A stretch of DNA of 64,000 bases from Mucilaginibacter pedocola (GCF_002013915.1 NZ_MBTF01000004.1:62001-126000); one strand, 5' to 3'; positions 16,319 to 25,836 are shown, counted from the first letter of the stretch. The notes: generated from the sequence alone by a model not told the origin. A program made the numbers and translations.

Positions 16319-17092
16319 TTAATTACCGCCCTTTAAACCCGCTATTGAGCGCTGCATTTGGGCCATCATGCTGGTTAGGCTTTCCATGGTTGGCTCTGGT
16401 GTTGGCATAGGCATGTGGGTAGATATATAGGCTTTTGCCCTCCAAATCTCCAATACATCTTCGCCGGCAATATCGTATGGCTCGTATACCGGGTTATCTG
16501 ATATCAGTTTTAGCTTTTTGCTGTCTTTAAATTTATTGCCTGCGCGTTTGTAAACCACGCCTTCGCTTTTTGATACGATCACGTAGGTTTCGCCGGCTTT
16601 TACATCGGCCCAGTTCTCCTGGTATTCGCCTATTATAATAGTGCCCGATTGTAGCGGCAGCATCGAATCGCCTTTTATCTCGAAACCACGGTAGGTTCCT
16701 TGCTTAAACATAGGCAAGTACAGCTTTGGCAATGCGGCTACGTATTCGGTATCGGCGTAACCATTTAAATAACCGGCGCTGGCCTTAACCGGCACCAGTT
16801 CAATATTTTCGTTATCTTCTTTATCTACAGAAATACTTAGTATGCGCAGGTTGGCAGGGTTGCCTTTTGGCTTTGGTGCCCATTTCTCATCAATAGTTTC
16901 GTTTATAAAATCGTCTATCGATACATCGAAGAAGTTTGCTAATGTTTTTAGTAGTTCATATTTGGGCTCTGCACGCTCTTCTTCGTATGCGCCTACTAAT
17001 GAGCGTTTTATGCCTACTTCATCGGCGAATTGTTGTTGTGTTAAGCCCTTCTTTTTGCGTAAAAACTTAATATTTTGAGAAATATTTGCCAT
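16319..17092 (-). CDS. XRE/S24-type (LexA-like) transcriptional repressor
   Basis: 257 residues from MANISQN; an ATG 14 codons upstream is less likely. Residues 5-65 are an XRE helix-turn-helix (LRKKKGLTQQQFADEVGIKRS). Residues 105-225 form a LexA/S24-like domain with the catalytic Ser in FEIKGDSMLPL and Lys in GVVYKRAG. KASAGY stands where a cleavage site would be, but canonical Ala-Gly or Cys-Gly context is weak, so self-cleavage is uncertain. It is divergent from a degenerate GIY-YIG gene across an 84-bp region with an operator-like site, a phage-repressor-like arrangement without a phage. Confidence 0.85.
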   Translation of the reverse strand: MANISQNIKFLRKKKGLTQQQFADEVGIKRSLVGAYEEERAEPKYELLKTLANFFDVSIDDFINETIDEKWAPKPKGNPANLRILSISVDKEDNENIELVPVKASAGYLNGYADTEYVAALPKLYLPMFKQGTYRGFEIKGDSMLPLQSGTIIIGEYQENWADVKAGETYVIVSKSEGVVYKRAGNKFKDSKKLKLISDNPVYEPYDIAGEDVLEIWRAKAYISTHMPMPTPEPTMESLTSMMAQMQRSIAGLKGGN

Positions 17093-17115
17093 AAAATTTG
17101 GAATTGCTAAATTTA

Positions 17116-17147
17116 TTAGTAATTTTATGCTCATAAAGTTAGTAATT
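17116..17147. promoter_or_regulatory. Operator-like site between repressor and GIY-YIG gene
   Basis: Direct repeats TTAGTAATT (17116-17124 and 17139-17147) flank the dyad TTATG-CT-CATAA (17125-17136). Placed between the two divergent starts, it would suit autoregulation by the S24-type repressor. Seen only in sequence. Confidence 0.4.
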
Positions 17148-17176
17148 ATTTTTTAACCGCCAAAATTATTTATCAA

Positions 17177-17542
17177 ATGAAGAGGTTCGTATATATCATC
17201 ACCGACAGGAACAGGAAGAATTTACACGTAGGCATGTGCACCGACCTGCTGAAAACTTTGAAGTTTTACGGCGAAATGCCCACCCTATTTTTCGACAGCG
17301 CGCAGCAACTAAACCGTTTGGTATACTTTGAAGAGATAAATACCGAAGAGCAGGCTATGGACCGCTTTAAACAAGTAAGCACTTATACCCGTATGCAAAA
17401 AGAGAAAATGATACGCCCGGTAAATCCTGATTGGGTTGACTTGACTATTGGTTTGAAACACGAGAGCGGCCAAAAAGTAAGGCCATCCGTTTTTGCCGGA
17501 CGGCCTTCAATAATGCCAGCACGCAGGGCGGTTACTTTTTAA
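17177..17542 (+). CDS. Degenerate GIY-YIG nuclease-like protein
   Basis: 121 residues. The fold signature is visible: FVYIITDRNRKNLHVGMCTD in place of GIY...YIG, then RLVYFEEI, and the family-typical NPDWVDL near residue 95. The catalytic Arg normally in the DLxxRL helix is missing (DLLKTLKFYG), and the Glu of the AIxREKQIK motif is Phe (AMDRFKQV). It is therefore probably not a nuclease and may bind DNA or a protein. Divergent from the S24-type repressor. Its stop overlaps convergent msrB by 11 bp. Confidence 0.7.
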   Translation: MKRFVYIITDRNRKNLHVGMCTDLLKTLKFYGEMPTLFFDSAQQLNRLVYFEEINTEEQAMDRFKQVSTYTRMQKEKMIRPVNPDWVDLTIGLKHESGQKVRPSVFAGRPSIMPARRAVTF

Positions 17543-18020
17543 TAAACTTAAGTGCGCCCGAGTTCATGCAGAAACGTTTGCCACCGCGATTGGCGGGGCC
17601 ATCGTCAAACACGTGCCCCAGGTGCAGCCCGGTGCTTTTTTCGATAACTTCATCGCGGCTCATGCCGTAGCTGTTATCCTGTACAATTTCTACTTTCCCG
17701 GCATCCACTGCTTTGACAAAGCTTGGCCAGCCGGTGCCACTGTCGAACTTATCGGCAGAGCTAAATAAGGTGTCGCCTGTGGCAGCGCTTACATAAACAC
17801 CGGTTTGGTGGTTATTGTAATACTCGTTATGATACGGCGGCTCGGTGCCGCTCTCCACCATTATATGGTACTGGTTTGGCGTTAGTATAGCCTTCCACTC
17901 CTCCGCCGGTTTACTTTTAGGGCGGTTAGCACTTGGTTTTTTTGATTGTCCGTTTATGTTTTGGCAACTAATAATGCCAAACAAGCTTACGATGAGTATT
18001 GCTAAAATCGACTTTTTCAT
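17532..18020 (-). CDS. msrB: Peptide-methionine (R)-S-oxide reductase, lipoprotein form
   Basis: 162 residues. A lipoprotein signal (FGIISC, Cys19) suggests membrane anchoring outside the cytoplasm. The MsrB domain (45-160) has FDSGTGWPSF, HLGHVFDDGP and the catalytic Cys in RFCMNSGAL. The two CxxC zinc pairs of most MsrB proteins are absent (YVSAATGD in place of the first). It would reduce methionine-R-sulfoxide in exported proteins. Probably monocistronic. Confidence 0.92.
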   Translation of the reverse strand: MKKSILAILIVSLFGIISCQNINGQSKKPSANRPKSKPAEEWKAILTPNQYHIMVESGTEPPYHNEYYNNHQTGVYVSAATGDTLFSSADKFDSGTGWPSFVKAVDAGKVEIVQDNSYGMSRDEVIEKSTGLHLGHVFDDGPANRGGKRFCMNSGALKFIKK

Positions 18021-18159
18021 TTTGATCTTCTGATTTGTTTATTGCTCAGTTAATTACGCTGAAGCATGCCTATATAAATTTACGAAATATAGTGCCAGAG
18101 CGTTTGTCAGCTCTTGGTCGTAATTAGGCGAGATTCCTTACAGAAGTTTATGTAATAAA

Positions 18160-18191
18160 AACGGGTTAAAGCTTTTTAGCCTTAACCCGTT
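18160..18191 (-). terminator. Terminator of the peptidase/propeller/barrel gene
   Basis: On the minus strand AACGGGTTAAGGC pairs with GCTTTAACCCGTT (one mismatch) across a short loop, followed by a T-rich run. It lies about 60 bp past the stop of the large gene upstream of it. Confidence 0.65.
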
Positions 18192-18248
18192 CCGGATATT
18201 GACGTTTTATTACGTCTTATTTCTTGATTCTGATATCTTGACTCTAAA

Positions 18249-21200
18249 CTACCATCCCGGTGTAAAGTTAAACCCAAATACAGGTTTCTTCACGTCTTTG
18301 CGGTTAATTGGGAAGGCGTAAAAAGGTTCTAATATTAAAGCTCCGAATAAGTTTACCCTTAAAGAAAGGCCAACGCTAAGCGACGGAACGCGCGATAAGT
18401 TATACAGCGTAACAGGTTCTCCGGTGTTTGGGTCAGTAACTGTTGAGGTTGATAATACTTCGGGTTGTGTTTTAAACAGGGTGATCTTATCGCCGCTGTT
18501 CCATGCTAAACCGGCATCAAAAAATAGGTTTAAATCAGAAAACAAGAATTTAGATGGTAATGCTGCTAACTTTTCGGGCCCGGTAAATGGCAAGCGGATC
18601 TCGAAATTGGCTACTGCAATACGTTGGCCGCTTAGTTGGTTGCTGTTCCACAAACTGGTTGTGCTGGTACTGGAAGAGTTAAGGCTATACAGATCGAAAC
18701 CACGCACCAGCCATGGGTAGCCAACAGATAGTGGGTACAAATTATTGTTGTTATCGCCAAAACGGCCGGTACCGTAAAGCCTTGCTGCAAATGTTACTGG
18801 TTTGGTACGTACATACCCGCGTAAATCAATATTTGGCGAGTAATATTTATAAGTGCCAAAGTTGTAGTCGGCACCTATTTTAAAGCGGTAACCGCCAAGC
18901 GGCGCTGCAATACCAAAATAAGAGTCGTCGCCGGTGAGTGATGTCCCAACAGTATACACGCTAAATGGGCGGTAATCGTACCCTGTTTCGTCACGGTATT
19001 GCTCTCTTGATATTTTGTGTTTCCTAAATTGAATCGGTACGTAATAAGTATTGCCATCTGCGTCCGTTCTTGGTTCAAAATAGTTGCTGTACCTGTCTAT
19101 CCTGAAACTGTTTCGGGCCGCGCTTGCGCCAATTTCATACCGCAGTTGTTTAGATATAGGGTATTGCATAAAGCCCTGTACTGCATCCTGAAAAATACGG
19201 ATGATATCGGTATGCTCATCAATTACATTTACGGGTTTGCCGTCAACTTGTATAGTGGTTGGTGTAACGTTATAATTACCAAATTGGTAGGGGATGTGCG
19301 ATAAGCCGAAGCCCCAGTTCCATCGGCCTTCCTGGTTTATGTATACGCCCTGTGCGCCAAAATCATACACTTCGCCGTTAACAGATGCGCTTGCATAGAT
19401 TTGATTACGGCCCAAAATATCGCTGAATACGCCCATTATACCGCTCGATAAGCCGGTGCCGTATGTGCCTATTTGCGCACCCACGCCATTGCTCGCTAAG
19501 GCATCCAGTTTAAATTTAGGCTTGTAGCCAACACAGTGGATAGAATCTGTAGATAGTTTTGGGTATGCCAGGTAGTTGTTCAGGTTAGAGTTTATCAGGT
19601 CGACGCCTACTGCGCGGGTAGGGGGGAGCATGGCTACTGTAAAATCGGTTTTGCCGCCATCAACTACTACCGGTGTAAACTCTGATGCTTTAGCGTTATA
19701 CACGGTGTATTTCTGCGAGCGGTAGTATGAGTAAACAACATCATCGTTAGCCGAAATACTCAGCGCCGGCGAAAACTCGGTAATACCGCAAATACCGGTG
19801 AAAAGGTCGGTCATTTGCTCTACCTTGCCGCTGGCTATAGTATAACGGTACATATTGCGGAAGCCATCGCGATTGCTCAGGAAGTATATCTGCGTGCCAT
19901 CTGCCGAATAAAGCGGGTTAAGGTTATTGGCATGGTTAAATACGTTTATGTTGGTGATGGCGCCGGTAGCAATATCAACTTCGGCGAGGTTGAAAGTGAT
20001 CTCCTGCGATAATACCTGGTCGTAAGTAGCACGATCGGTAGAGAAGACGATCTTTTTACCATCGCGCGAGAACATCGGCTGGTAATCTGAGTACTTATCG
20101 TTAGTTAATTGTGTAACCTTTTTAGTGTCGAAGTTGTACATGTACAAATCGCTCTGCCCTTCAGACAATGCCTGGAAAGCTACATTCTTTCCATCAGGCG
20201 ACCAGGTAAGGTTACTAAACTGCTCTGCCTTACCCATCGAAATATCGTTGAGCACTTTACCATCGGGTACCGAAACCACCAGCATGCGGTTACGGCCTTT
20301 GGCAAATACACTATAAGCAAACTTTTTGCTATCGGGGCTCCAGGCACCTGCCGACTCGATGAAATTGAACTCATCTACGTGCGAGTTGGCCGTTTTGCTG
20401 GTAAGCCGTGTAATTATTCGCCCCGTTCGGGCATCGGACAGGTAGAGGTCGATACTGAACAGGTTTTTTGACGACAGGAAAGAAATGTATTTACCATCGG
20501 GGCTTACGGATGGTGCCACCGTCATATCGCCGCCAATTTTATCGTCGATCACCTTTAGACCCACCGGTTTTTGAACGGTATCTTTCAGGTAAGCCTTATA
20601 AGTGTTCTCGATAGAGTTTTTCCAAAGGCGCGAGAGGGTTTTATCATCGTAGCCAAAGGTGCGCCTGATACCGTATTGCAAACCAAAACGAGCCGTATTT
20701 TTAAAGAATGGCACTATAACGGTATCGCCATAAGTTGAACCCAGGAACGACCAAAACGCCTCACCATAACGGTAAGGGAAGTATTTATTGCCGTTGGTAA
20801 GTGCTTCAACCGTTGGGATATCGTGGTTGAGATAAGCATCGCGTATCCACATGGCGGTGTAAGCATCTTTTTTACCTATAGAAAGGTATTCTGCCATACC
20901 TTCAACCATCCACAGTGGGATGTTGCCAATGTTCTCAAAATTAGATGAATCGCGGCCCAACAGCATATGGTACTGGAAGGCGTGCACTAACTCGTGGCCT
21001 AATACGTGGCGGGTGGTTTGGTTGGTTTCCATTACAGGCATTACCACGCGGTTTTTCAAGCCTTCGGTAATACCGCCCGTACCCACGCTTATCTCGCCAT
21101 CAATGGCCGTAGTCTGCTGAAACTCGGGGTGGTTGGCGTATAGGATGATGGGGTTGGGTTTGCTGAACGTATCGCGGAAAACCTGCTGGTGCAGTGTGTA

Positions 21201-21425
21201 CCAAAGTTCGCTCTCCTGCGCAAAGCGTTTCATCATACTATCGTTTTTAATGTAATAGTATATCTCGAAGTGCGGGGTTTTATAGATCTTAAAATCGAGC
21301 TTTTTATAGCGCACTTTGTTTTGCCCGAAGTATTGGGCCTTTGCTTGCGGCGCAAATAATAGGGCAGCAGCAAGCAACCACAAAACGAAAGGTAATTTTA
21401 TGCAGAATGGGTAACGTTTATTCAT
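18249..21425 (-). CDS. Metallopeptidase-like / TolB-type propeller / outer-membrane barrel protein
   Basis: 1058 residues with a signal peptide (cleavage near AKA, residue 30). Three parts: an N-terminal peptidase MA-like domain with a zinc motif HELVH at about 143-148 (RHVLGHELVHAFQYH); a central WD40/PD40 beta-propeller (about 285-620: SPDGKYISFLSSKN, SPDGKNVAFQALS, SRDGKKIVFSTDR); and a C-terminal surface-antigen/BamA-like barrel (about 660-1058, with YPWLVRGFDLY and a terminal aromatic FNFTPGW). Probably an outer-membrane protein with a periplasmic or surface enzymatic head. Substrate unknown. Often mis-named translocation protein TolB. Confidence 0.83.
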   Translation of the reverse strand: MNKRYPFCIKLPFVLWLLAAALLFAPQAKAQYFGQNKVRYKKLDFKIYKTPHFEIYYYIKNDSMMKRFAQESELWYTLHQQVFRDTFSKPNPIILYANHPEFQQTTAIDGEISVGTGGITEGLKNRVVMPVMETNQTTRHVLGHELVHAFQYHMLLGRDSSNFENIGNIPLWMVEGMAEYLSIGKKDAYTAMWIRDAYLNHDIPTVEALTNGNKYFPYRYGEAFWSFLGSTYGDTVIVPFFKNTARFGLQYGIRRTFGYDDKTLSRLWKNSIENTYKAYLKDTVQKPVGLKVIDDKIGGDMTVAPSVSPDGKYISFLSSKNLFSIDLYLSDARTGRIITRLTSKTANSHVDEFNFIESAGAWSPDSKKFAYSVFAKGRNRMLVVSVPDGKVLNDISMGKAEQFSNLTWSPDGKNVAFQALSEGQSDLYMYNFDTKKVTQLTNDKYSDYQPMFSRDGKKIVFSTDRATYDQVLSQEITFNLAEVDIATGAITNINVFNHANNLNPLYSADGTQIYFLSNRDGFRNMYRYTIASGKVEQMTDLFTGICGITEFSPALSISANDDVVYSYYRSQKYTVYNAKASEFTPVVVDGGKTDFTVAMLPPTRAVGVDLINSNLNNYLAYPKLSTDSIHCVGYKPKFKLDALASNGVGAQIGTYGTGLSSGIMGVFSDILGRNQIYASASVNGEVYDFGAQGVYINQEGRWNWGFGLSHIPYQFGNYNVTPTTIQVDGKPVNVIDEHTDIIRIFQDAVQGFMQYPISKQLRYEIGASAARNSFRIDRYSNYFEPRTDADGNTYYVPIQFRKHKISREQYRDETGYDYRPFSVYTVGTSLTGDDSYFGIAAPLGGYRFKIGADYNFGTYKYYSPNIDLRGYVRTKPVTFAARLYGTGRFGDNNNNLYPLSVGYPWLVRGFDLYSLNSSSTSTTSLWNSNQLSGQRIAVANFEIRLPFTGPEKLAALPSKFLFSDLNLFFDAGLAWNSGDKITLFKTQPEVLSTSTVTDPNTGEPVTLYNLSRVPSLSVGLSLRVNLFGALILEPFYAFPINRKDVKKPVFGFNFTPGW

Positions 21426-21490
21426 AAGTTAATTTAAGAATATGGCGTAATTTAAATAAAAGCCGGCTTAACAGCAAACGCAGAAAAATG

Positions 21491-23824
21491 CTAATTATTA
21501 GGCGTGACGGGATTATTCTCCGGCGCTGGCTCATTGGTGGCCGGAGTAGTAACGCCGGAGGTATCCATAGGCATTTCCAGCGTACTATCCACCTCCGTGG
21601 TATCGCGCTCGGTAAACCTTGGCGAGGGGCAATTATACTCCTTGGTTATCTTCACCCATGGCCTTGGGAACGGCCCGTAAGTATAGCCCGATTTGGGGTC
21701 GGCATATACCTTTTCCATAAACTCGCCAAATATAGGCAGCGCGGTGTGCGAGCCTTCGCCGGTTTCGGAGCTGGTGAAGTGCACGCTGCGGTCGTCGGCA
21801 CCTACCCAAATGCCCGTTACCAGGTCTTTGGTGATGCCCATGTACCAGCCATCAACATAATCGCTGCTGGTGCCGGTTTTGCCGCCAATTTCGTTGCCTT
21901 TTTTCCAAAGCCCGTTGTATTCCCAAAGGGCTTGCGAGGTGCCGCCCGGTTCTTCCATACCACCGCGGAACATGTATAGCATCAGCCAGGCAGTCTCTTC
22001 GCTTAGTACCTGTTCGGTTTTCAGCGTGAACTCCTGTATCAGGTTGCCTTTGTCATCGGTTATTTTGGTTACCAGCAATGGATCAACCTTTTGGCCTTTG
22101 TTCAGGAAGGTGCTGTATGCGCGCACCATCTCAAATACCGAAACATCATTAGAGCCGAGCGATACAGATGGTACTGCCTTCAACGGGCTTTCGATGCCTA
22201 TTTTATGGGCATAATCAACAATTTTATCCCAGCCCACATGCTCGGTAACCTGCGCCGTAATGGAGTTTACCGATTTACCCATGGCCCAACGTAACGACAT
22301 TTCGCGGCCTGAGAAATTGAAGTCGGCATTGTTGGGTTCCCAAACTTCGTCTTTGCCATTCTCTTTATACTTAATGCTTACGCGTTTATCGGTAAACTTA
22401 TCGCAAGGGGTAAAGCCATTATCAATAGCAGTCACGTAGGCAAATGGCTTAAAGGTAGAGCCCGCCTGTCGTTTTGCCTGGTTTACGTGGTCGTAATTAA
22501 AGTATTTGTAATCGATACCGCCCACCCAAACTTTTATTTTGCCGGTAGTGGGTTCCATGGTCATCATGCCGGTGTTGAGCAGTTTGGTATAGTATTTTAT
22601 CGAATCTACACTGCTGAAGGTGGTATCCTGATCGCCTTTCCAGGTAAAAACGGTCATGCGTTTTTTCTTCTCGAAGTAGGCTTTTATCTGCGTGGTGTCG
22701 CCATTGTATTTCTTCACCAGCATTTTGTAGATGGGCAGGCGTTGTTCTGCTTTCAGCAGGAAATCCTTTATCTCTACACCCTTGCTATCGCGCCATGGGT
22801 TTTTATCGCCCCAGAGGTTATTAAAGCGCCTTTGCAGCATTTTCATTTTATCGGCAACGGCTTCCTCTGCGTATTGCTGTAGTTTGCTATCTATAGTGGT
22901 GTAAATTTTCAGCCCGTCTTCGTACAAATCGTAGTTGTTTTCTTCACACCACTTGTTCAGCCATTTCTCTACCGCGTGGCGTATGTACGAATCGCCCTGG
23001 CCGGTTTTGTCGATATAGCTAAGATCTAACCCGATGGGCAATTTTGTATTTGCATCGTAATCAGCCTTGTTCAGGTAATTGTATTTCAGCATTTGGGCCA
23101 GCACTACGTTACGGCGCTCTACCGCACGCTTAGGGTTAGTGCGGGGGTTGTATGTTGATGTAGCTTTCAGCATCCCTATTAGGGTAGCGGCCTCAGCAGG
23201 GGTTACCTGGTTTGGCATTTTGTTGAAGTACTTCAGCGTAGCTGTTTTAATACCGAAGGAGTTGTTACCAAAAGGTACGGTATTAAGGTACATAGTGAGT
23301 ATTTGCTGCTTGTTGTACTGGTGCTCCAATTTATAAGCCGTAAGCCACTCTTTACATTTAAATACCAGCGTTTTTACTCCGGGAATGTATTTTACTAATC
23401 CCTGCGATTTGCGTTTACGCGTATTGAAAAGGTTTTTTGCCAACTGCTGCGTAATGGTACTTGCGCCACGGCGGTCGCCTTTGGCGGTTGAAACCAAGCC
23501 GCTAACAAAACCAATGAAATCTACCCCGCCGTGTTTGTAAAAGCGTACATCCTCGGTTGCTACAAGGGCGTTTACCAGGTTAGGGGAGATGTTTTTATAT
23601 TCAATAGGGGAGCGGTTCTCTTTATAAAAGCGGCCGATAAGTTTGCCATCGGCAGTGTAAACTTCAGAAGCAACGGAGAGGGTAGGGGTTTTTATGTCGC
23701 GCATATCCGGCGAATACCCGAACAGCCAAAGAAAATTTAACTCGATGGCGCAGAAAAAGATAATAACAAAGTAAACAAAGATGGTAAGGTATCTCAGGTA
23801 TCGGTTGCTTATGCTTCTGAACAT
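21491..23824 (-). CDS. Class A penicillin-binding protein (PBP1A-like)
   Basis: 777 residues. Short cytoplasmic N-terminus and one membrane anchor (13-35). A GT51 transglycosylase domain (about 70-240) shows EDVRFYKHGGVD and GASTITQQLAKNLF. The transpeptidase domain has the nucleophile in GSTFKPFAY (near 455), SVN in GKSVNSIT and KTGTS near 645. It polymerises and cross-links peptidoglycan in the periplasm. The C-terminal 40 residues are Pro/Thr/Asn-rich, probably unstructured. Same strand as the barrel protein, separated by 65 bp. Confidence 0.95.
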   Translation of the reverse strand: MFRSISNRYLRYLTIFVYFVIIFFCAIELNFLWLFGYSPDMRDIKTPTLSVASEVYTADGKLIGRFYKENRSPIEYKNISPNLVNALVATEDVRFYKHGGVDFIGFVSGLVSTAKGDRRGASTITQQLAKNLFNTRKRKSQGLVKYIPGVKTLVFKCKEWLTAYKLEHQYNKQQILTMYLNTVPFGNNSFGIKTATLKYFNKMPNQVTPAEAATLIGMLKATSTYNPRTNPKRAVERRNVVLAQMLKYNYLNKADYDANTKLPIGLDLSYIDKTGQGDSYIRHAVEKWLNKWCEENNYDLYEDGLKIYTTIDSKLQQYAEEAVADKMKMLQRRFNNLWGDKNPWRDSKGVEIKDFLLKAEQRLPIYKMLVKKYNGDTTQIKAYFEKKKRMTVFTWKGDQDTTFSSVDSIKYYTKLLNTGMMTMEPTTGKIKVWVGGIDYKYFNYDHVNQAKRQAGSTFKPFAYVTAIDNGFTPCDKFTDKRVSIKYKENGKDEVWEPNNADFNFSGREMSLRWAMGKSVNSITAQVTEHVGWDKIVDYAHKIGIESPLKAVPSVSLGSNDVSVFEMVRAYSTFLNKGQKVDPLLVTKITDDKGNLIQEFTLKTEQVLSEETAWLMLYMFRGGMEEPGGTSQALWEYNGLWKKGNEIGGKTGTSSDYVDGWYMGITKDLVTGIWVGADDRSVHFTSSETGEGSHTALPIFGEFMEKVYADPKSGYTYGPFPRPWVKITKEYNCPSPRFTERDTTEVDSTLEMPMDTSGVTTPATNEPAPENNPVTPNN

Positions 23825-24027
23825 TGGATAAAGATGGAAATTTATGCCGCTAATCCCACAACGGCACCATAAAAAGTTATCAACGCAATTTTAGCAGTTA
23901 AATTTTATTTAGGGCGATGTTAGGGTTAATTATTTTTTAATAATGAATTAAAGAGGTTTAAAATTGGGTTAAAAGGTAAACTAAATAAGCGTTTTAGGGT
24001 ATTATTTAAAAGCCCTGCTTAGTAATA

Positions 24028-25119
24028 ATGAAAAAGATACTGTTTTATATAGCCACCATGGCAATAATGTTGAAAGCCACCGCCCAAACCGACGAAAAAC
24101 TGATCGAAGTTGCCTCGTTCGATAAAAACCAGCCCATAGGTGTTACCGTTGCGCCGGCATCAAACCGCTTGTTCGTTTCTTTCCCGCATACCGAGCCTTA
24201 CTTGTATGGGCTTACCGAAATTGTGAACGGCAAGCGCGTACCCTTCCCCGATGCAGAGTGGAACCAGTATAAACCCGAAGAACCCGAAACGCACTTTGTA
24301 AACGCGCAGGACTTGTATGCCGATGACCGCAATTGCCTTTGGGTGCTCGATTCGGCCCCGGCGGGCGCTGCAGCAGTTATTGGCAATGCCACCGCCAAAC
24401 TGGGCCAGTTTAAACTGATACAGATAAGCCTTGATGATAATAAGGTAAAACGCATTTACACCTTCGAAGGCCTGCCGAAAGATAAAAGCGCCCTGAACGA
24501 TGTTTGTGTGGATAACAGCCGCAAACTGGCCTACCTGTCCGACCCCGGACTGCATGCGATTATTGTACTGGATCTGAATACCGGCAAAAGCCGCGTGGTG
24601 CTAAAGGATGATAAATCGACCATAGTGGAGCCGGGTTTTAAACTAAACCTTGATGGTAAGGATGTGGTGGATAACAACGGCCGCCCTTTCGCATCGAATG
24701 TGAACGGCATTGCCCTTAGCCGCAACTACAAATACTTTTACTTCCGGGCCATTAATCAAACCAAGCTGTACCGAATAGCTACCGAACTTTTGGCCGATAC
24801 CACGCTGAAAGACGCGCAACTCTCGCCCAAAGTAGAAATGGTTGCCGAAACCGGCGTTTGCCACGGCATGATAGCCGATACCCAGGGCAATATTTACCAA
24901 AGCAGCTCGCCCGACCACTCCATAAAATATGTATCTCCCGATGGCCAACTGCACACCCTTGTAACCGATGAACGCCTCAGCTGGCCCGATTCCTTTGGGA
25001 TTGGCAACGATGGCTACCTGTACCTCAGCGCCTCGCAAATGAACCGCCTGCCCAAATACAATGGGGGAGAGAATAAGGTGGTGTATCCGTATAGGATTTA
25101 TAAGGTTAAGTTGCCTTAG
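24028..25119 (+). CDS. Secreted MRJP/yellow-family protein
   Basis: 363 residues with a signal peptide (cleavage after TAQ). Six-bladed propeller of the major royal jelly/yellow type: GVTVAPASNRLFVSFPH, NCLWVLDSAP, LSDPGLHAIIVLDL, GIALSRNYKYFYFRAIN and a C-terminal PYRIYKV. Bacterial members are related to SMP-30/gluconolactonases and dopachrome-tautomerase-related proteins; activity is mostly untested. Likely periplasmic. Transcribed alone, divergent from the PBP gene. Confidence 0.78.
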   Translation: MKKILFYIATMAIMLKATAQTDEKLIEVASFDKNQPIGVTVAPASNRLFVSFPHTEPYLYGLTEIVNGKRVPFPDAEWNQYKPEEPETHFVNAQDLYADDRNCLWVLDSAPAGAAAVIGNATAKLGQFKLIQISLDDNKVKRIYTFEGLPKDKSALNDVCVDNSRKLAYLSDPGLHAIIVLDLNTGKSRVVLKDDKSTIVEPGFKLNLDGKDVVDNNGRPFASNVNGIALSRNYKYFYFRAINQTKLYRIATELLADTTLKDAQLSPKVEMVAETGVCHGMIADTQGNIYQSSSPDHSIKYVSPDGQLHTLVTDERLSWPDSFGIGNDGYLYLSASQMNRLPKYNGGENKVVYPYRIYKVKLP

Positions 25120-25139
25120 GGAGGTGTTGATGGTTATTT

Positions 25140-25291
25140 AAACCGCGGAGTTAACGGAGGTTACGCGGAGATTCGCTGAGAAGAAAATAGTATTAACGGC
25201 CTGTGGGGTATTGCCCAATTGATAAAAAACTCTCCATCCATTTGCAAAGCCCTCTGTGAACCTCCGCGTAACCTCTGCGAACTCCGTGGTT
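25140..25291. repeat. Inverted repeat (CGGAGGTTACGCGGAG type)
   Basis: Left arm 25140-25183 (AACCGCGGAGTTAACGGAGG, then TTACGCGGAG) and right arm 25251-25291 (CCTCCGCGTAACCTCTGCGA, then ACTCCGTGGTT) are near-complementary over about 40 bp with a ~70-bp spacer. It follows the MRJP-like gene and may act as its terminator or mRNA-end structure. Confidence 0.75.
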
Positions 25292-25324
25292 AAAAAATAA
25301 TTAAAAATAAACTTTCAATATATT

Positions 25325-25354
25325 TTGAAAGTTAGAAAATAATATTCACATTTG
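25325..25354 (+). promoter_or_regulatory. Promoter of the DCC-epimerase operon
   Basis: TTG at 25325-25327, 19-nt spacer, then CACATTTG (one mismatch to TAnnTTTG) at 25347-25354. This leaves a 5' leader of about 80 nt before the first ATG at 25441, in an A/T-rich stretch without other structure. Confidence 0.45.
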
Positions 25355-25440
25355 TACATGCGTTCGCAAGGCGCATTTATTTTTAAATAAATCTTTCATT
25401 TTTTATTGAAAATTCAAAACAAATTTAAATCTTAGGAATC

Positions 25441-25836
25441 ATGAATTACTTTATCACCACCTACGCAGTTTACCTAACCGTTAGCATTTTATTAACCATT
25501 TGGGTAGCCAAAGTTTTATTTAACAACGGCCGCATTTTTCTGGTCGACATTTTTCACGGTAATACGCCGCTTGCCGATAGCGTGAACAAGCTGTTGGTAG
25601 TGGGCTTTTACCTGGTAAATATTGGATACATGTGCCTTGTGCTGAAAGAGACCGAGCCGATACAAAATGCGCAGGAGGTGATAGAGGTGCTCAGCTACAA
25701 AATAGGCACTATTATCCTCATCCTTGGTGGTATGCACTTCCTGAATGTGATCGTCTTCTTTAAACTCCGTAACAAAGCACAGCATGCAACTACCGTAGGC
25801 GAGAAAGCTAACGTAGTATTCGTTCAACCCCAATAA
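25441..25836 (+). CDS. Small membrane protein, unknown function
   Basis: 131 residues with three hydrophobic segments (about 5-25, 50-68 and 82-105) and a polar C-terminus. No known family recognised. It opens a tightly spaced operon (11 bp to the DCC protein) that also has an epimerase-like protein and an SRPBCC protein, so a role in redox or membrane-lipid upkeep is only a guess. Confidence 0.65.
   Translation: MNYFITTYAVYLTVSILLTIWVAKVLFNNGRIFLVDIFHGNTPLADSVNKLLVVGFYLVNIGYMCLVLKETEPIQNAQEVIEVLSYKIGTIILILGGMHFLNVIVFFKLRNKAQHATTVGEKANVVFVQPQ

Noticed and set aside
17177..17542. Active GIY-YIG endonuclease
   Set aside because: Both catalytic Arg and Glu positions are substituted, so only the fold is called.
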